Positions 34,995 to 44,580 of a stretch of 64,000 nt of DNA are shown piece by piece. Origin of the DNA: JAOARY01 sp045345765 (GTDB lineage Bacteria > Bacillota > Clostridia > Peptostreptococcales > Peptostreptococcaceae). Location of the stretch: the NCBI GenBank assembly GCA_045345765.1, contig CP148265.1:1-64000 (forward strand), given 5' to 3'. Below the pieces are notes generated by a model. It was not told the DNA's origin, did no database searches, and worked only from the letters and a program-made list of their open reading frames with translations. The stretch's first letter is position 1; the number at the start of each line of letters is the position of its first letter. A program made the translations under genes and the position numbers.

Positions 34995-36998
34995 CTATTT
35001 TATAATAAACCTTGATGATAATTCTTTTAGATTCTTAGCTATATCTTCAAGTTCTTGTGATGATTTTGCTATTCCTTCCATAAATGATATTTGCGATTGT
35101 GATGAAGCTGAAGCTTCTTCTGTACTAGCAGCATTTTGTTGAGCTATATCTGAAAGATTTTGTAAAACTTCTAATATAGTATCTTTACCCATCTTCATAT
35201 CTTCACTTAGTCTCTCTAAATCCTGAGATGCACTTTCTGATTCATTCATTGCAGACATTATATTTTCATATTTTTCTTTTGTTTCATCAACTTTAGTTGC
35301 CTGCTGTGCTATAATTTCATAAACTTTTTCTATATTTTGAACAGATGACGTTGAATTTTGTAAAAGTTCTTTAACCGTTTCATCAATAACATTTGTAAAT
35401 TGAGTTGATTGTTCTGCTAACTTTCTAACTTCTTCAGCAACAACTGCAAAACCTTTACCCATTTCTCCAGCTCTAGCTGCCTCTATAGCTGCATTTAAAG
35501 CAAGTAAATTAGTTTGTTCTGCTATTGATGCTATTGTTTCACTAGCACTACCAATCTCTTTTGAACTTTCATTAGTTCTTATTATACCATCATAAACTTC
35601 TTTTATAGCCACATTTCCTTCTTTTGTTTTTTCTGCCAAATCATTCACTATAGTCATACCTTCTTCAACTGAATTAGCAACCATAGAAAATGAATCTGAA
35701 AGTTCATTCATCATTTCTTTTTCACTATCTATAACATGCCCCAGTTCATTTGACCTACTAAGACCTTCCTGAGTTGAAGCAGCTTGATCTGTAGCATTTT
35801 TAGCTATATCATCTACAGAATCTGAAATTTCTTCAAATGACTCAAGTGCTCGTTTTGATGATTTTGAAAATTCCATAGCTGATTCTAACATAATACCAGA
35901 AGAGTTTATTATATTTTCTATTAATTCTCTAAAATTACTTCTTAATGTTTTAAAATCCTTAGCAAGAGAACCCAGTTCATCTTCCCTATCAAGTAGTTTT
36001 TGATCTATAAAAACATTTAAATTTCCATCAGCTAAAATTCTTGTATATTCTGCTATTTTTAATATTGGTTTTGCAATTGATTTTCCGATAAAATAAATCG
36101 CTATTATAGAAACCACAAGTATTATTATTGCATATGTTATAAGGAAATACATAAGTCTTTTTATTGGAGCTTCATTTTCTTCCCTATACGAAGTTATCGC
36201 TATAGACCAAGAAGTACCCTCAATTGGAGCATAACCCATTTTTTTAGCACCATCAGTCCACATATAATCCCCATAACCACTTTCTTTATTAATCATTTTT
36301 TTTGTAAGTTCTGCCAAATCAGATAAAAAATCTTCACTCTTAGCTTTTTCAAGTAAATTATACTGATCTTTAACTAAAGATGGATCTTTATGACCAATTA
36401 TAACACCTTCTTCATCTATTAAATAAGCATAACCAGTTTCACCATATCTTAAATCTTTTATTATATTACCTAAATTATTCCCATCTCTAGTTGCTGTAAC
36501 TGCACCTATTATTTGATTATTTGAATTAATTATAGGTGCTGCAACTACCATAACAATAGAACCATCAACCTTACTTACAATAGGTTCTGATATATAAGAT
36601 TTTCCTTGCATTGCTAGCTTAAAATAATCACGAGAAGATCCATCAAAAGTAGATCCTGTTGTTACATATCCATTTCCATCCTTATCTATATAATTCATCC
36701 TTAAATGACCATTTGCAACAGCTTCATTTTTAAGATATTCTAATTTTTCTTCCAAAGAATATTTATCCTCTGCAATAATAGGACTTCTTCCTAAAGTTTC
36801 TAACCCTTTTATTTGTACATCAGCAGCTTGTCTAACAATTCCAGCTGTTTGACTTGCCAAAAGTGCTATATCATTATTAATCGAATCTTCTAAAGAATTT
36901 GATGCTCTTCGTATAGATACTGTCCCCAACAGCAAAATCGTACCTACTACGATTATTGAAAAATAAATAATTAATCTATTTTTTATACTTTTATTCAA
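34995..36998 (-). CDS. Methyl-accepting chemotaxis protein
   Basis: A 667-residue chemoreceptor. An N-terminal membrane helix (about 8-28) is followed by an extracellular dCache sensor (about 35-280, with Y-I-D-K-D-G and Y-L-I-D-E-E-G), a second membrane helix (about 285-308), a HAMP domain, and the cytoplasmic signalling region with the hairpin tip E-Q-T-N-L-L-A-L-N-A-A-I-E-A-A-R. It would detect a small ligand, possibly an amino acid, and signal to CheA. No other chemotaxis genes are in the window. The start is TTG at 36998 after GGAGGGG. Confidence 0.93.
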   Translation of the reverse strand: MNKSIKNRLIIYFSIIVVGTILLLGTVSIRRASNSLEDSINNDIALLASQTAGIVRQAADVQIKGLETLGRSPIIAEDKYSLEEKLEYLKNEAVANGHLRMNYIDKDGNGYVTTGSTFDGSSRDYFKLAMQGKSYISEPIVSKVDGSIVMVVAAPIINSNNQIIGAVTATRDGNNLGNIIKDLRYGETGYAYLIDEEGVIIGHKDPSLVKDQYNLLEKAKSEDFLSDLAELTKKMINKESGYGDYMWTDGAKKMGYAPIEGTSWSIAITSYREENEAPIKRLMYFLITYAIIILVVSIIAIYFIGKSIAKPILKIAEYTRILADGNLNVFIDQKLLDREDELGSLAKDFKTLRSNFRELIENIINSSGIMLESAMEFSKSSKRALESFEEISDSVDDIAKNATDQAASTQEGLSRSNELGHVIDSEKEMMNELSDSFSMVANSVEEGMTIVNDLAEKTKEGNVAIKEVYDGIIRTNESSKEIGSASETIASIAEQTNLLALNAAIEAARAGEMGKGFAVVAEEVRKLAEQSTQFTNVIDETVKELLQNSTSSVQNIEKVYEIIAQQATKVDETKEKYENIMSAMNESESASQDLERLSEDMKMGKDTILEVLQNLSDIAQQNAASTEEASASSQSQISFMEGIAKSSQELEDIAKNLKELSSRFIIK

Positions 36999-37084
36999 GA
37001 AAACCCCTCCTTTTTAGATTAATCAAATTTAAGCGAATAAATTCATCTATTTTATTTATATCCCATTAAATTGCTAAAAATCAA

Positions 37085-37132
37085 AAAAAACATCAAATAA
37101 AATTTTTTCAAAAATTTTATTTGATGTTTTTT
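37085..37132 (-). terminator. Terminator after the metallophosphoesterase gene
   Basis: A perfect 23-bp inverted repeat with a 2-nt loop (core AACATCAAATAAAA); its right arm includes part of the stop codon of the phosphoesterase gene. Confidence 0.75.
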
Positions 37133-37820
37133 AAAGAATTTTTTTTAATTTAAAATCTAAATAATCACATGATACTAAATGATACTCTATTCCATCAATA
37201 TTTCCATTGATACCACATGAAAAAGATTCTTTGCCATGCAAATGTCCATATACAACTTTTTTCACATTATAATCCTTATATAATTTTATAAATTTTGACT
37301 CATCAAAATTATCATTAGTCGGTGGATAATGTGTCATTATTATAAACTTTTCAAAACCTTCTTTTTTTGCCTCTTTGATTGAGTTTTCTATTCTTATTAT
37401 CTCTCTTAAATAAATTTTTTCATCTTTATCATCAAATTTATTATTATTTGGACAAATCCAACCTCTACTTCCACAAATAGCGTAATCCTCATACGAAAAA
37501 TAATTATTTTGTATAAAATACATATTTTCATACATATTATTTAATTTTTTAATCGAAGCCCACCAATAATCATGATTTCCTTTTATTATTATTTTTTTTC
37601 CTGGAAGATTATTAATCTCATCTAAATCATATCTTGCTTCTTCCATATTCATTGCCCAAGAAGTATCACCTGCAATTAATACAGTATCGCTTATACAAAC
37701 TTTTCTTTTCCAGTCTTCAAAAATTTTTTCTTTATGATTCATCCAATTTTCACCAAACACATCCATAGGCTTGTTACTTTTATTTGACATATGCAAATCA
37801 CCAATTGCAAATAATGACAT
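37131..37820 (-). CDS. Metallophosphoesterase
   Basis: A 229-residue calcineurin-like phosphoesterase. The metal-binding set is visible: G-D-L-H at the N-terminus, A-G-D-T-S-W near residue 52, G-N-H-D-Y-W near 79, T-H-Y-P-P-T near 153 and G-H-L-H-G near 182. The substrate is unknown. The ATG at 37820 is preferred over one 15 nt upstream, since GGAAGGTG lies directly before it and it begins just after the stop of the TtcA-like gene (2-nt gap), so translation is likely coupled. Confidence 0.9.
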   Translation of the reverse strand: MSLFAIGDLHMSNKSNKPMDVFGENWMNHKEKIFEDWKRKVCISDTVLIAGDTSWAMNMEEARYDLDEINNLPGKKIIIKGNHDYWWASIKKLNNMYENMYFIQNNYFSYEDYAICGSRGWICPNNNKFDDKDEKIYLREIIRIENSIKEAKKEGFEKFIIMTHYPPTNDNFDESKFIKLYKDYNVKKVVYGHLHGKESFSCGINGNIDGIEYHLVSCDYLDFKLKKIL

Positions 37821-37822
37821 TT

Positions 37823-38542
37823 CTACACCTTCCATATTCCATCTTCATATATATTTTTTAAAGATGATATTATTTTATTCTTTACATCTTTGTTTTTTAT
37901 TTCTATTTCTTTTATTAATTCTTTCATATCCTCTCTTTTAGTCTTCTTATTCAAAGGGCATTTAGATTCTACTATAGGTATTTTTTCTATTTCTTTTACC
38001 TTTATTATGCTTTGTTCATCAACATATATAAGCGGTCTTATTATAGATATATTATCTTTTTTATCTTTTAAATTTGGGGAAAATGCTCCTAATTTTCCAA
38101 CTTGTAATAAATTTAAAAAAAATGTCTGTGCTACATCATCTTTATGATGTCCAAATGCTATTTTATTTATATTTTTTAATTTGCACACTCTCTTTATAGC
38201 ACCTTTTCTCATTTTCGCACATTTATAACATGTACTTTTTTCCTCAAAATTTAATTCTTCTATTATATTTGTTTTTTCTATATAAAAATCAATTTCATTT
38301 TCCTTGCAAAATTTATCAATTTCAGAAAAATCCATTCGATTTCCATAATCTATATTAATACCAATAAGATTAAATCTATATTTTGAATACTTTCTAATCA
38401 AATTTAATGCATATAATAAAACCATTGAATCTTTTCCACCAGAAATACCAACAGCTATATAATCATTTTCTTTAATCATATTAAAATCATCTATGGCCTT
38501 TAAGATATCTTTTATAATTAAATTTTTTAAATATTTTTTCAT
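37823..38542 (-). CDS. TtcA/TilS-type tRNA-thiolating PP-loop ATPase
   Basis: A 239-residue adenylating PP-loop protein with G-I-S-G-G-K-D-S-M-V-L near residue 33. It has a C-x2-C pair (T-C-Y-K-C) near residue 113 and a third cysteine in E-S-K-C-P-L near residue 190, as in TtcA, which makes 2-thiocytidine in tRNA using an Fe-S cluster. Related TtuA-type enzymes make 2-thiouridine, so the exact tRNA base is uncertain. The ATG at 38542 follows TTGAGGTG. Confidence 0.82.
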   Translation of the reverse strand: MKKYLKNLIIKDILKAIDDFNMIKENDYIAVGISGGKDSMVLLYALNLIRKYSKYRFNLIGINIDYGNRMDFSEIDKFCKENEIDFYIEKTNIIEELNFEEKSTCYKCAKMRKGAIKRVCKLKNINKIAFGHHKDDVAQTFFLNLLQVGKLGAFSPNLKDKKDNISIIRPLIYVDEQSIIKVKEIEKIPIVESKCPLNKKTKREDMKELIKEIEIKNKDVKNKIISSLKNIYEDGIWKV

Positions 38543-38558
38543 ATTTCACCTCAAATTA

Positions 38559-38581
38559 AAAAAGACTATTAAAGTCTTTTT
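38559..38581 (-). terminator. Terminator after the alarmone synthetase gene
   Basis: A 9-bp stem (AAAAAGACT) with a 5-nt loop and T-rich tail, overlapping the stop codon of the synthetase gene. Confidence 0.55.
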
Positions 38582-39377
38582 AATTTCCTCTTTTATAATT
38601 ATTAATTATATTTTCAATTTCTTCTTTGAATTCGTAAAGTTCTTCTGATCTTTCTACATTACTAATTTTGTTAAATTTTTCTTGAAATTCTATTGATTCT
38701 TTTATATAACCAAGTTCATTTAGTTTTTGAATATTATCTAAAATTTCTCTTATTGCTAGTGATTTTATTTCAAACATAACCTGAGCAGTCACAATAGTTT
38801 CTCTAATTTCACTCATTTCTTCGTCTAATTTAAAAGCCGCATCGGCTGCACTTCTTAATCTAGTTGAAATTTCTTTTGGAACATCATGGTCAAATTTATA
38901 TTTCAAAGAATGCTCTATTGTTGCCCAAAAATTCATTGCTAATGTTCTTATTTGTATTTCTGCTAATATTTCTTTTTTACCCTTTGTGCTTTGAAATGGA
39001 TATTTTACTATTATGTGATAACTTCTATAGCCACTATCTTTATAATTCTTAATATAATCTTTTTCATACATAACAGTCATATCTTCTCTATTTTTTATCA
39101 TATTTACAACTGTATATATGTCTTCTACAAATTGACACATAATTCTTATTCCTGCAATATCTTCTATTCCATTTTCAATATTATCTAAAGATACATTAAG
39201 TCTCTTTGCTTTTGATAATATTGAAGAAACTTTCTTTACCCTTCCAGTAACAAATTCTATTGGTGAATAATCTCCATTTCTTCTAAGTTCTTTCCTTACA
39301 TTTTTAAACTTGACTTTTAATTCTTCTACTGCATATTCATAAGGAGTTAGTATTGTTTTCCATTCTTGTAATTGCAT
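38580..39377 (-). CDS. Small alarmone synthetase (RelA/SpoT synthetase domain, RelQ-like)
   Basis: A 265-residue protein with only the (p)ppGpp synthetase domain, without the hydrolase and regulatory domains of RelA/SpoT. Motifs include G-R-V-K-K near residue 44, E-D-I-A-G-I-R-I near 70, Y-R-S-Y-H near 116, and E-I-Q-I-R-T near 140. C-terminal helices should mediate oligomerisation. Such enzymes transfer pyrophosphate from ATP to GDP or GTP. The ATG at 39377 is chosen because AAAGGGTG lies 8 nt upstream; a GTG 9 nt earlier lies within that site. Confidence 0.9.
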   Translation of the reverse strand: MQLQEWKTILTPYEYAVEELKVKFKNVRKELRRNGDYSPIEFVTGRVKKVSSILSKAKRLNVSLDNIENGIEDIAGIRIMCQFVEDIYTVVNMIKNREDMTVMYEKDYIKNYKDSGYRSYHIIVKYPFQSTKGKKEILAEIQIRTLAMNFWATIEHSLKYKFDHDVPKEISTRLRSAADAAFKLDEEMSEIRETIVTAQVMFEIKSLAIREILDNIQKLNELGYIKESIEFQEKFNKISNVERSEELYEFKEEIENIINNYKRGN

Positions 39378-39454
39378 ATTAATCACCCTTTTAAAACATA
39401 TTAAACTTTTTTAAAGTTTCACCTTATATATTTTATCATCTATTTTGATTTTTT

Positions 39455-40357
39455 TTAATACTTTTTATAATAATATATTTTTCCATTTTCTAATGAATAG
39501 TCTAAATAATCTATATCAATTAAATATGAAATTAAACTATTTACAGTTGTTGCTGAAAAATAATATTCCTTATAATTTAATTTAAGTTCATTAAGAATTA
39601 TTATTTGACTTAATAAATCTTCTTTAGTAAGTGGTTCTTCTAATAATTCTTTGGCTAAATCTATGTATTTATATATATTTTTTTTATTTAATTCAATTAA
39701 ATCTAATGCATCTTCTTTATTTAATATAAATTTTGAATGTCCTAAAACTAAGTATTCAAAATCTATATTTTTTATTATATCTAAAGTATTTAATTGTTCC
39801 TTTACTGAAAATAAATATGGTAAATTATATTTTTTTAATATATCTTCATCAAATAATGCATCTCCAATAAAAAACACCTTTTCCTCAGTTAAAATTCCTA
39901 TTTGTCCATTTGAATGTCCCTTTAAACTCACTATTTCAAATTTATGATCATTTAATTTTATATTTTGCCCTAATTCCTCTATATCTTCTATTATAAAATT
40001 TCTATTTGAAAAAAATTTTTCAAATATCTTATTACTCTCTCCACCACATGTATAATGCATATATATATTCGGATCTTTTATTATTTTTTTACATTCTATA
40101 GATGAGTAAACTTTGCATCCACTAAATTCCTCAGTAATTCTCTTTGTCGCTCCATAATGGTCTGAATGCTCATGTGTTATTATTATACCCTTTGGTCTTA
40201 TGTTATTATCTTTTAAAAATTTAATAATTCTGTTTCCTCTTGCATTTGATATTCCTGGATCAATTAAAACACAATACTTATCTTTGAATATATAAAGACC
40301 TGTATTAGTTCCTCCCTTTATATAATAATTTCTACTCTTTATTTTAATCATATCCAT
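39455..40357 (-). CDS. MBL-fold metallo-hydrolase
   Basis: A 300-residue metallo-beta-lactamase-fold protein. The metal-binding motif T-H-E-H-S-D-H is near residue 63; further ligands are in L-K-G-H-S-N-G near 147, F-I-G-D-A-L near 165, and G-H-S near 208. The last 80 residues form a helical extension. The reaction is unknown; glyoxalase-like or phosphodiesterase activity is possible. The ATG at 40357 follows GGAGATG; the longer open frame upstream lacks a ribosome binding site. Confidence 0.87.
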   Translation of the reverse strand: MDMIKIKSRNYYIKGGTNTGLYIFKDKYCVLIDPGISNARGNRIIKFLKDNNIRPKGIIITHEHSDHYGATKRITEEFSGCKVYSSIECKKIIKDPNIYMHYTCGGESNKIFEKFFSNRNFIIEDIEELGQNIKLNDHKFEIVSLKGHSNGQIGILTEEKVFFIGDALFDEDILKKYNLPYLFSVKEQLNTLDIIKNIDFEYLVLGHSKFILNKEDALDLIELNKKNIYKYIDLAKELLEEPLTKEDLLSQIIILNELKLNYKEYYFSATTVNSLISYLIDIDYLDYSLENGKIYYYKKY

Positions 40358-40597
40358 AAAATCATCTCCATTTATTAAAATTAAGTACAAATTATTATAA
40401 CATATGAAAAAAATATTTTTTTAACAAATAATCACCTCTTTTTTCTGTTTATATCTAATTTTCAGCCTTAAAATTTTTTGATAATTTCAAAAACACAAAA
40501 AATTAAATGATGAAAATATGAAAACGATATATTGTCCAAAATATAACTATTGCTTGATTTTATGTTAAAATAAAAAATATTTTTTTCAAAAAAACTA

Positions 40598-40633
40598 TTG
40601 ACTTGTATACAATATTCTTAGATAATGTATACA
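40598..40633 (+). promoter_or_regulatory. pflB promoter with paired TGTATACA palindromes
   Basis: -35 TTGACT (40598-40603), 17-bp spacer, -10 GATAAT (40621-40626). The palindrome TTGTATACAA (40603-40612) follows the -35, and TGTATACA (40626-40633) overlaps the end of the -10. Their centres are 22 bp apart, about two helical turns, so a dimeric repressor could bind cooperatively. The half sites resemble GntR-family operators. The transcript would start near 40633, 176 nt before pflB. Confidence 0.65.
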
Positions 40634-40650
40634 AAAGATATAATAATAAT

Positions 40651-40758
40651 TTCACAATTAATTATCAATTGTGAATTTTAATTAATTAACGTTTTAAAGA
40701 ATTATGGGCTTTTGAAACTTTTTATAGAACTTTTTCAAAAAAAACTTTAAAAAAGTTC
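40651..40758 (+). promoter_or_regulatory. pflB leader inverted repeats
   Basis: Within the 5' leader a 9-7-9 inverted repeat, TTCACAATT ... AATTGTGAA, spans 40651-40675. A second hairpin (GAACTTTTT and AAAAAGTTC, 40727-40758) is followed by GTTTTT, which looks like a weak attenuator. The rest of the 450-nt gap before pflB (from 40358) is AT-rich with nothing else recognised. Confidence 0.4.
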
Positions 40759-40808
40759 GTTTTTATTGTATATTTTATAAATAAGATTTTATTTTTTGGA
40801 GGTATGTC

Positions 40809-43064
40809 ATGATAAAAAAACCTAGATTTGAATACGCTCAAGAGTGGAATGGCTTTGAAAATGGAAATTGGGCTAAGGAAGTTGATGTTAGAGACTTCAT
40901 ACAAAAAAATTATATTCCTTATGATGGAGATTCTTCATTTTTAGCAGATAAAACTGATTCTACTAATACTTTATGGAATGATGTTTTAGAACTAATGAAA
41001 GAAGAAAGAGAAAAGGGTATATTAGATTCTGATACAGATGTTATATCTACTATAACTTCTCATAAAGCTGGTTATATAAATAAAGATTTAGAAAAAATAG
41101 TAGGACTTCAAACTGATTCACCTTTAAAAAGAGCTATCATGCCATTTGGTGGTATTAGAATGGTTAAAACTTCTTTAGAAGCTTACGGAAGAAAATTAGC
41201 ACCAGAAATATCAATGATATTTGACAATAATATAAGAAAAACTCATAATGAAGGGGTTTTTGACGCTTATACAAAAGATATAAGAAGTGCTAGATCTGCT
41301 GGTATAATAACTGGTTTACCTGATGCTTATGGTAGAGGTAGAATTATTGGTGATTATAGAAGAATCGCACTTTACGGAATTGATAAATTAATTGATTTTA
41401 AAACATATGAAAAAGATCTTACTGAAACAGATTTGATGATAAATGACAATATAAGACTTAGAGAAGAACTTTCAGAACAAATAAAAGCATTAAAAGAAAT
41501 AAAACAAATGGCTTTAGAATATGGTTTTGATATTTCTAAACCAGCTAAAAATGCAAAAGAAGCTATCCAATGGACTTATTTAGGATATTTAGCAGCAGTA
41601 AAAGAACAAAATGGAGCTGCAATGTCTTTAGGTAGAGTTTCTACATTCTTAGATATATACATTGAAAGAGATATCAAAAATAATTTATTAACAGAAGAAG
41701 AAGCTCAAGAATTAATGGATCATTTTGTTATGAAATTAAGAATGGTTAGATTCTTAAGAACACCTGAATACGATGCTTTATTCTCAGGAGATCCAACTTG
41801 GATAACAGAAGTTATCGGTGGTATAGGATTAGATGGTAGACATTTAGTTACTAAAACAAGTTACCGTTTCTTAAATACATTATATACATTAGGACCTGCT
41901 CCAGAACCAAATCTAACAGTTTTATGGTCAAATAATTTACCTAAAAACTTTAAAAATTATTGTTCTAAAGTTTCTATTGATACATCATCAATTCAATATG
42001 AAAATGATGATTTAATGAGAATTGACTATGGAGATGATTATGGTATTGCTTGTTGTGTATCTGCAATGAGAATAGGTAAGCAAATGCAATTCTTTGGTGC
42101 TAGAGCCAATTTAGCTAAGACTTTATTATATGCTATTAATGGTGGTAGAGATGAAAAAAGCGGTAAGCAAATAGCTCCAATGTTTGAATCTATAAAAAGT
42201 GAATACTTAGATTATGATGAAGTTATGGCTAAATTCGATCAAATGATGGATTGGTTATGCAAAACATATGTTAATGCTCTTAATATAATTCACTTTATGC
42301 ATGATAAATATTCTTATGAAAGAATCGAAATGGCTTTACACGATAGAGATATTTTAAGAACTTGCGCTGCTGGAATTGCTGGTTTATCAGTAGTTGCAGA
42401 TTCACTTTCTGCTATAAAGCATGCAAAGGTTAAAGTAATTAGAAATGAAGATAATTTAGCTACGGATTTTGAAATCGAAGGAGATTATCCTAAATTTGGT
42501 AACAATGATGATTTAGTTGATGATATTGCAAACGAAATCGTTGAAATATTTATGAATAAATTAAGAAAAATTAAGACTTATAGAAATTCATTACCAACAA
42601 TGTCTATATTAACAATAACTTCAAATGTTGTTTATGGTAAAAAGACTGGTTCTACTCCAGATGGTAGAAAAGCTGGTGAACCATTTGCTCCAGGCGCAAA
42701 TCCAATGCATCAAAGAGATACATCTGGAGCTATCGCTTCTATGGCATCTGTTGCAAAATTACCATATGAACATTCAGCTGATGGTATATCTTACACATTC
42801 TCTATAATACCTAAAGCTCTAGGTAAAAATATAGATGAAAGAGTAAACAATTTAACAGCTTTATTAGATGGATATTTCTTCGATAAGGGACATCATATAA
42901 ATGTTAATGTATTTGATAGAGAAACTCTATTAGATGCTATGGATCATCCAGAAAAATATCCACAATTAACAGTTAGAGTTTCTGGTTATGCTGTTAACTT
43001 TATAAAACTTACAAGAGAACAACAATTAGATGTTATAAATAGAACTTTCCATACAAAGAACTAA
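40809..43064 (+). CDS. pflB: Formate acetyltransferase (pyruvate formate-lyase)
   Basis: A 751-residue glycyl-radical enzyme that converts pyruvate and CoA to acetyl-CoA and formate. The catalytic cysteine pair is C415-C416 in I-A-C-C-V-S-A-M, and the radical glycine is G726 in R-V-S-G-Y-A-V. These identify a true PFL rather than a glycerol dehydratase. AGGAGGT-like GGAGGTATGTC precedes the ATG. The gene is followed by pflA, its activator, after a hairpin in the 83-nt gap. Confidence 0.97.
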   Translation: MIKKPRFEYAQEWNGFENGNWAKEVDVRDFIQKNYIPYDGDSSFLADKTDSTNTLWNDVLELMKEEREKGILDSDTDVISTITSHKAGYINKDLEKIVGLQTDSPLKRAIMPFGGIRMVKTSLEAYGRKLAPEISMIFDNNIRKTHNEGVFDAYTKDIRSARSAGIITGLPDAYGRGRIIGDYRRIALYGIDKLIDFKTYEKDLTETDLMINDNIRLREELSEQIKALKEIKQMALEYGFDISKPAKNAKEAIQWTYLGYLAAVKEQNGAAMSLGRVSTFLDIYIERDIKNNLLTEEEAQELMDHFVMKLRMVRFLRTPEYDALFSGDPTWITEVIGGIGLDGRHLVTKTSYRFLNTLYTLGPAPEPNLTVLWSNNLPKNFKNYCSKVSIDTSSIQYENDDLMRIDYGDDYGIACCVSAMRIGKQMQFFGARANLAKTLLYAINGGRDEKSGKQIAPMFESIKSEYLDYDEVMAKFDQMMDWLCKTYVNALNIIHFMHDKYSYERIEMALHDRDILRTCAAGIAGLSVVADSLSAIKHAKVKVIRNEDNLATDFEIEGDYPKFGNNDDLVDDIANEIVEIFMNKLRKIKTYRNSLPTMSILTITSNVVYGKKTGSTPDGRKAGEPFAPGANPMHQRDTSGAIASMASVAKLPYEHSADGISYTFSIIPKALGKNIDERVNNLTALLDGYFFDKGHHINVNVFDRETLLDAMDHPEKYPQLTVRVSGYAVNFIKLTREQQLDVINRTFHTKN

Positions 43065-43076
43065 TAAATATATCAA

Positions 43077-43111
43077 GTAAAAGTGTAAAGCAATGCTTTA
43101 CGCTTTTACTA
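43077..43111 (+). other. Hairpin between pflB and pflA
   Basis: A 16-bp stem with one G.U pair and an AAT loop (AGTAAAAGTGTAAAGC arm) lies between the two genes. It is not followed by a T run, so it looks more like an mRNA processing or stability element that sets lower pflA expression than a full terminator. Confidence 0.5.
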
Positions 43112-43147
43112 TCTTATTTGTATTAAACTATTGAAAGGAAGATTAAA

Positions 43148-43897
43148 ATGAGCATAAAAGGAAAAATACATTCATATGAATCTTGTGGTACTGTAGATGG
43201 CCCCGGTATTCGTTTTTTAGTTTTTACACAAGGTTGTCCACTTAGATGTCAATATTGTCATAATCCAGATACATGGAATTTAAATTCTGGAAAAGAAGTT
43301 ACTTCTGATGAAGTTTTTAATGAGATAAGAAAATATAAATCATATATGAAATTTTCAAATGGTGGAGTTACTATAAGTGGTGGAGACCCTCTTTTACAAA
43401 TCGATTTTGTAAAAGATATATTAAAAAAATGCAAAAACGAAAATATTCATACTGCAATTGATACATCTGGACATGCTCCTTTAGATAAAATTAAAGAAAT
43501 TATTGATTATACCGATTTAGTGCTTTTAGATATCAAAGCTTTTGATAGAGATATTTTTAAAGAAATAACTGGTGTTTATAATGATAATACTTTAAAATTA
43601 GCTAAATATTTAAGTGATATTAATAAACCAGTTTGGATTAGATATGTTTTAGTTCCTGGTCTTAGTGATAATTTAGAAGATATAAATAATTTAGCATCAT
43701 TTGTATCATCTTTATCTAATGTAGAAAAATTTGAAATACTTCCTTTTCATAAAATGGGTGAATTTAAATGGGAAGAACTTGGTTATGAATACAAATTAAA
43801 AAGTACTCCGTCCCCATCACAAAAGCTTTTAACTAAAGTTAAATCAGTATTTGAAAAACACAATGTTATTTGCAATAGTGATAAAAAAGTAATATAA
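43148..43897 (+). CDS. pflA: Pyruvate formate-lyase activating enzyme
   Basis: A 249-residue radical SAM enzyme that installs the glycyl radical on PflB. The cluster cysteines are C30, C34 and C37 (C-P-L-R-C-Q-Y-C), followed by H-N-P-D-T-W. Other motifs are S-G-G-D-P near residue 78 and L-L-D-I-K near 126. The length is normal. It follows pflB on the same strand and is read from the same promoter or an internal one. The ATG follows AAAGGA. Confidence 0.96.
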   Translation: MSIKGKIHSYESCGTVDGPGIRFLVFTQGCPLRCQYCHNPDTWNLNSGKEVTSDEVFNEIRKYKSYMKFSNGGVTISGGDPLLQIDFVKDILKKCKNENIHTAIDTSGHAPLDKIKEIIDYTDLVLLDIKAFDRDIFKEITGVYNDNTLKLAKYLSDINKPVWIRYVLVPGLSDNLEDINNLASFVSSLSNVEKFEILPFHKMGEFKWEELGYEYKLKSTPSPSQKLLTKVKSVFEKHNVICNSDKKVI

Positions 43898-43940
43898 AAG
43901 GATAAGCTAAAATGTTTTAAACATTTTAGCTTATCCTTTT
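43896..43940. terminator. Bidirectional terminator between pflA and thiN
   Basis: A perfect 22-bp inverted repeat with a single central base (core GGATAAGCTAAAATG) and a T7 tail on the plus strand; it starts within the pflA stop codon and ends beside the thiN stop. Confidence 0.85.
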
Positions 43941-43941
43941 T

Positions 43942-44580
43942 TTAATCTCTAGACTTAATTATAAGTACTAAACCTTCTTCTATCTCTATTTGCGCTTTTA
44001 TATCATCAAATTCATTTGATATACAAATAGTACTATCTTGTTTTAGAATATAATCTTTTAATGGATATTTTAATCCTTTTAGAGTTATCTTTGAGCTTTC
44101 ATTCAATGATATAAATGATATATATTTATAATCATCCTCATATTCAATTTCTATATCTTTATTAGTAATACTTATTTTATTATTATCATCAATAATATAA
44201 GCTTTTATATTATTGTCATTTATTTTTTTTAGTAAATTAATATTAGCTAAAGTGTGATCTAATCTTGTTCCTGTAAAACCAAACATATAAATTTCTTTTG
44301 GTTTTTTATCTATTGCTATATCAACACATAATTCACTATCTGTACTATTTTTGGCTTTTGGAAATTTTAAAAACTCTATATTATTTTCCTTAAAAAATTT
44401 TAAAGTATTTTCATCAATAGAATCTAAATCCCCTACTATCAAATTGGGATTTAAATTTATTTTTTTCAAATTATTTGCTCCACCATCTGCACATATTATA
44501 TAATCCATAGTAGATAAAATAATTTTAAATTTTTTTAAATCATTAAAATTTCCACTTGCAATCAAAGCAATTTTTTTCAT
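43942..44580 (-). CDS. thiN: Thiamine pyrophosphokinase
   Basis: A 212-residue ThiN-type enzyme that makes thiamine diphosphate from thiamine and ATP. The motifs C-A-D-G-G-A-N near residue 34, V-G-D-L-D-S-I near 53, K-N-S-T-D near 80, and G-x-T-G-T-R-x-D-H near 102 are typical. The start ATG overlaps the rpe stop codon (TAATG), so translation is coupled. It is the last gene of the housekeeping block, ending at the palindromic terminator. Confidence 0.93.
   Translation of the reverse strand: MKKIALIASGNFNDLKKFKIILSTMDYIICADGGANNLKKINLNPNLIVGDLDSIDENTLKFFKENNIEFLKFPKAKNSTDSELCVDIAIDKKPKEIYMFGFTGTRLDHTLANINLLKKINDNNIKAYIIDDNNKISITNKDIEIEYEDDYKYISFISLNESSKITLKGLKYPLKDYILKQDSTICISNEFDDIKAQIEIEEGLVLIIKSRD

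Noticed and set aside
40722..40904. 60-residue ORF antisense to the pflB start
   Set aside because: It overlaps the pflB coding start and leader, has no ribosome binding site, and its composition is that of a shadow frame.
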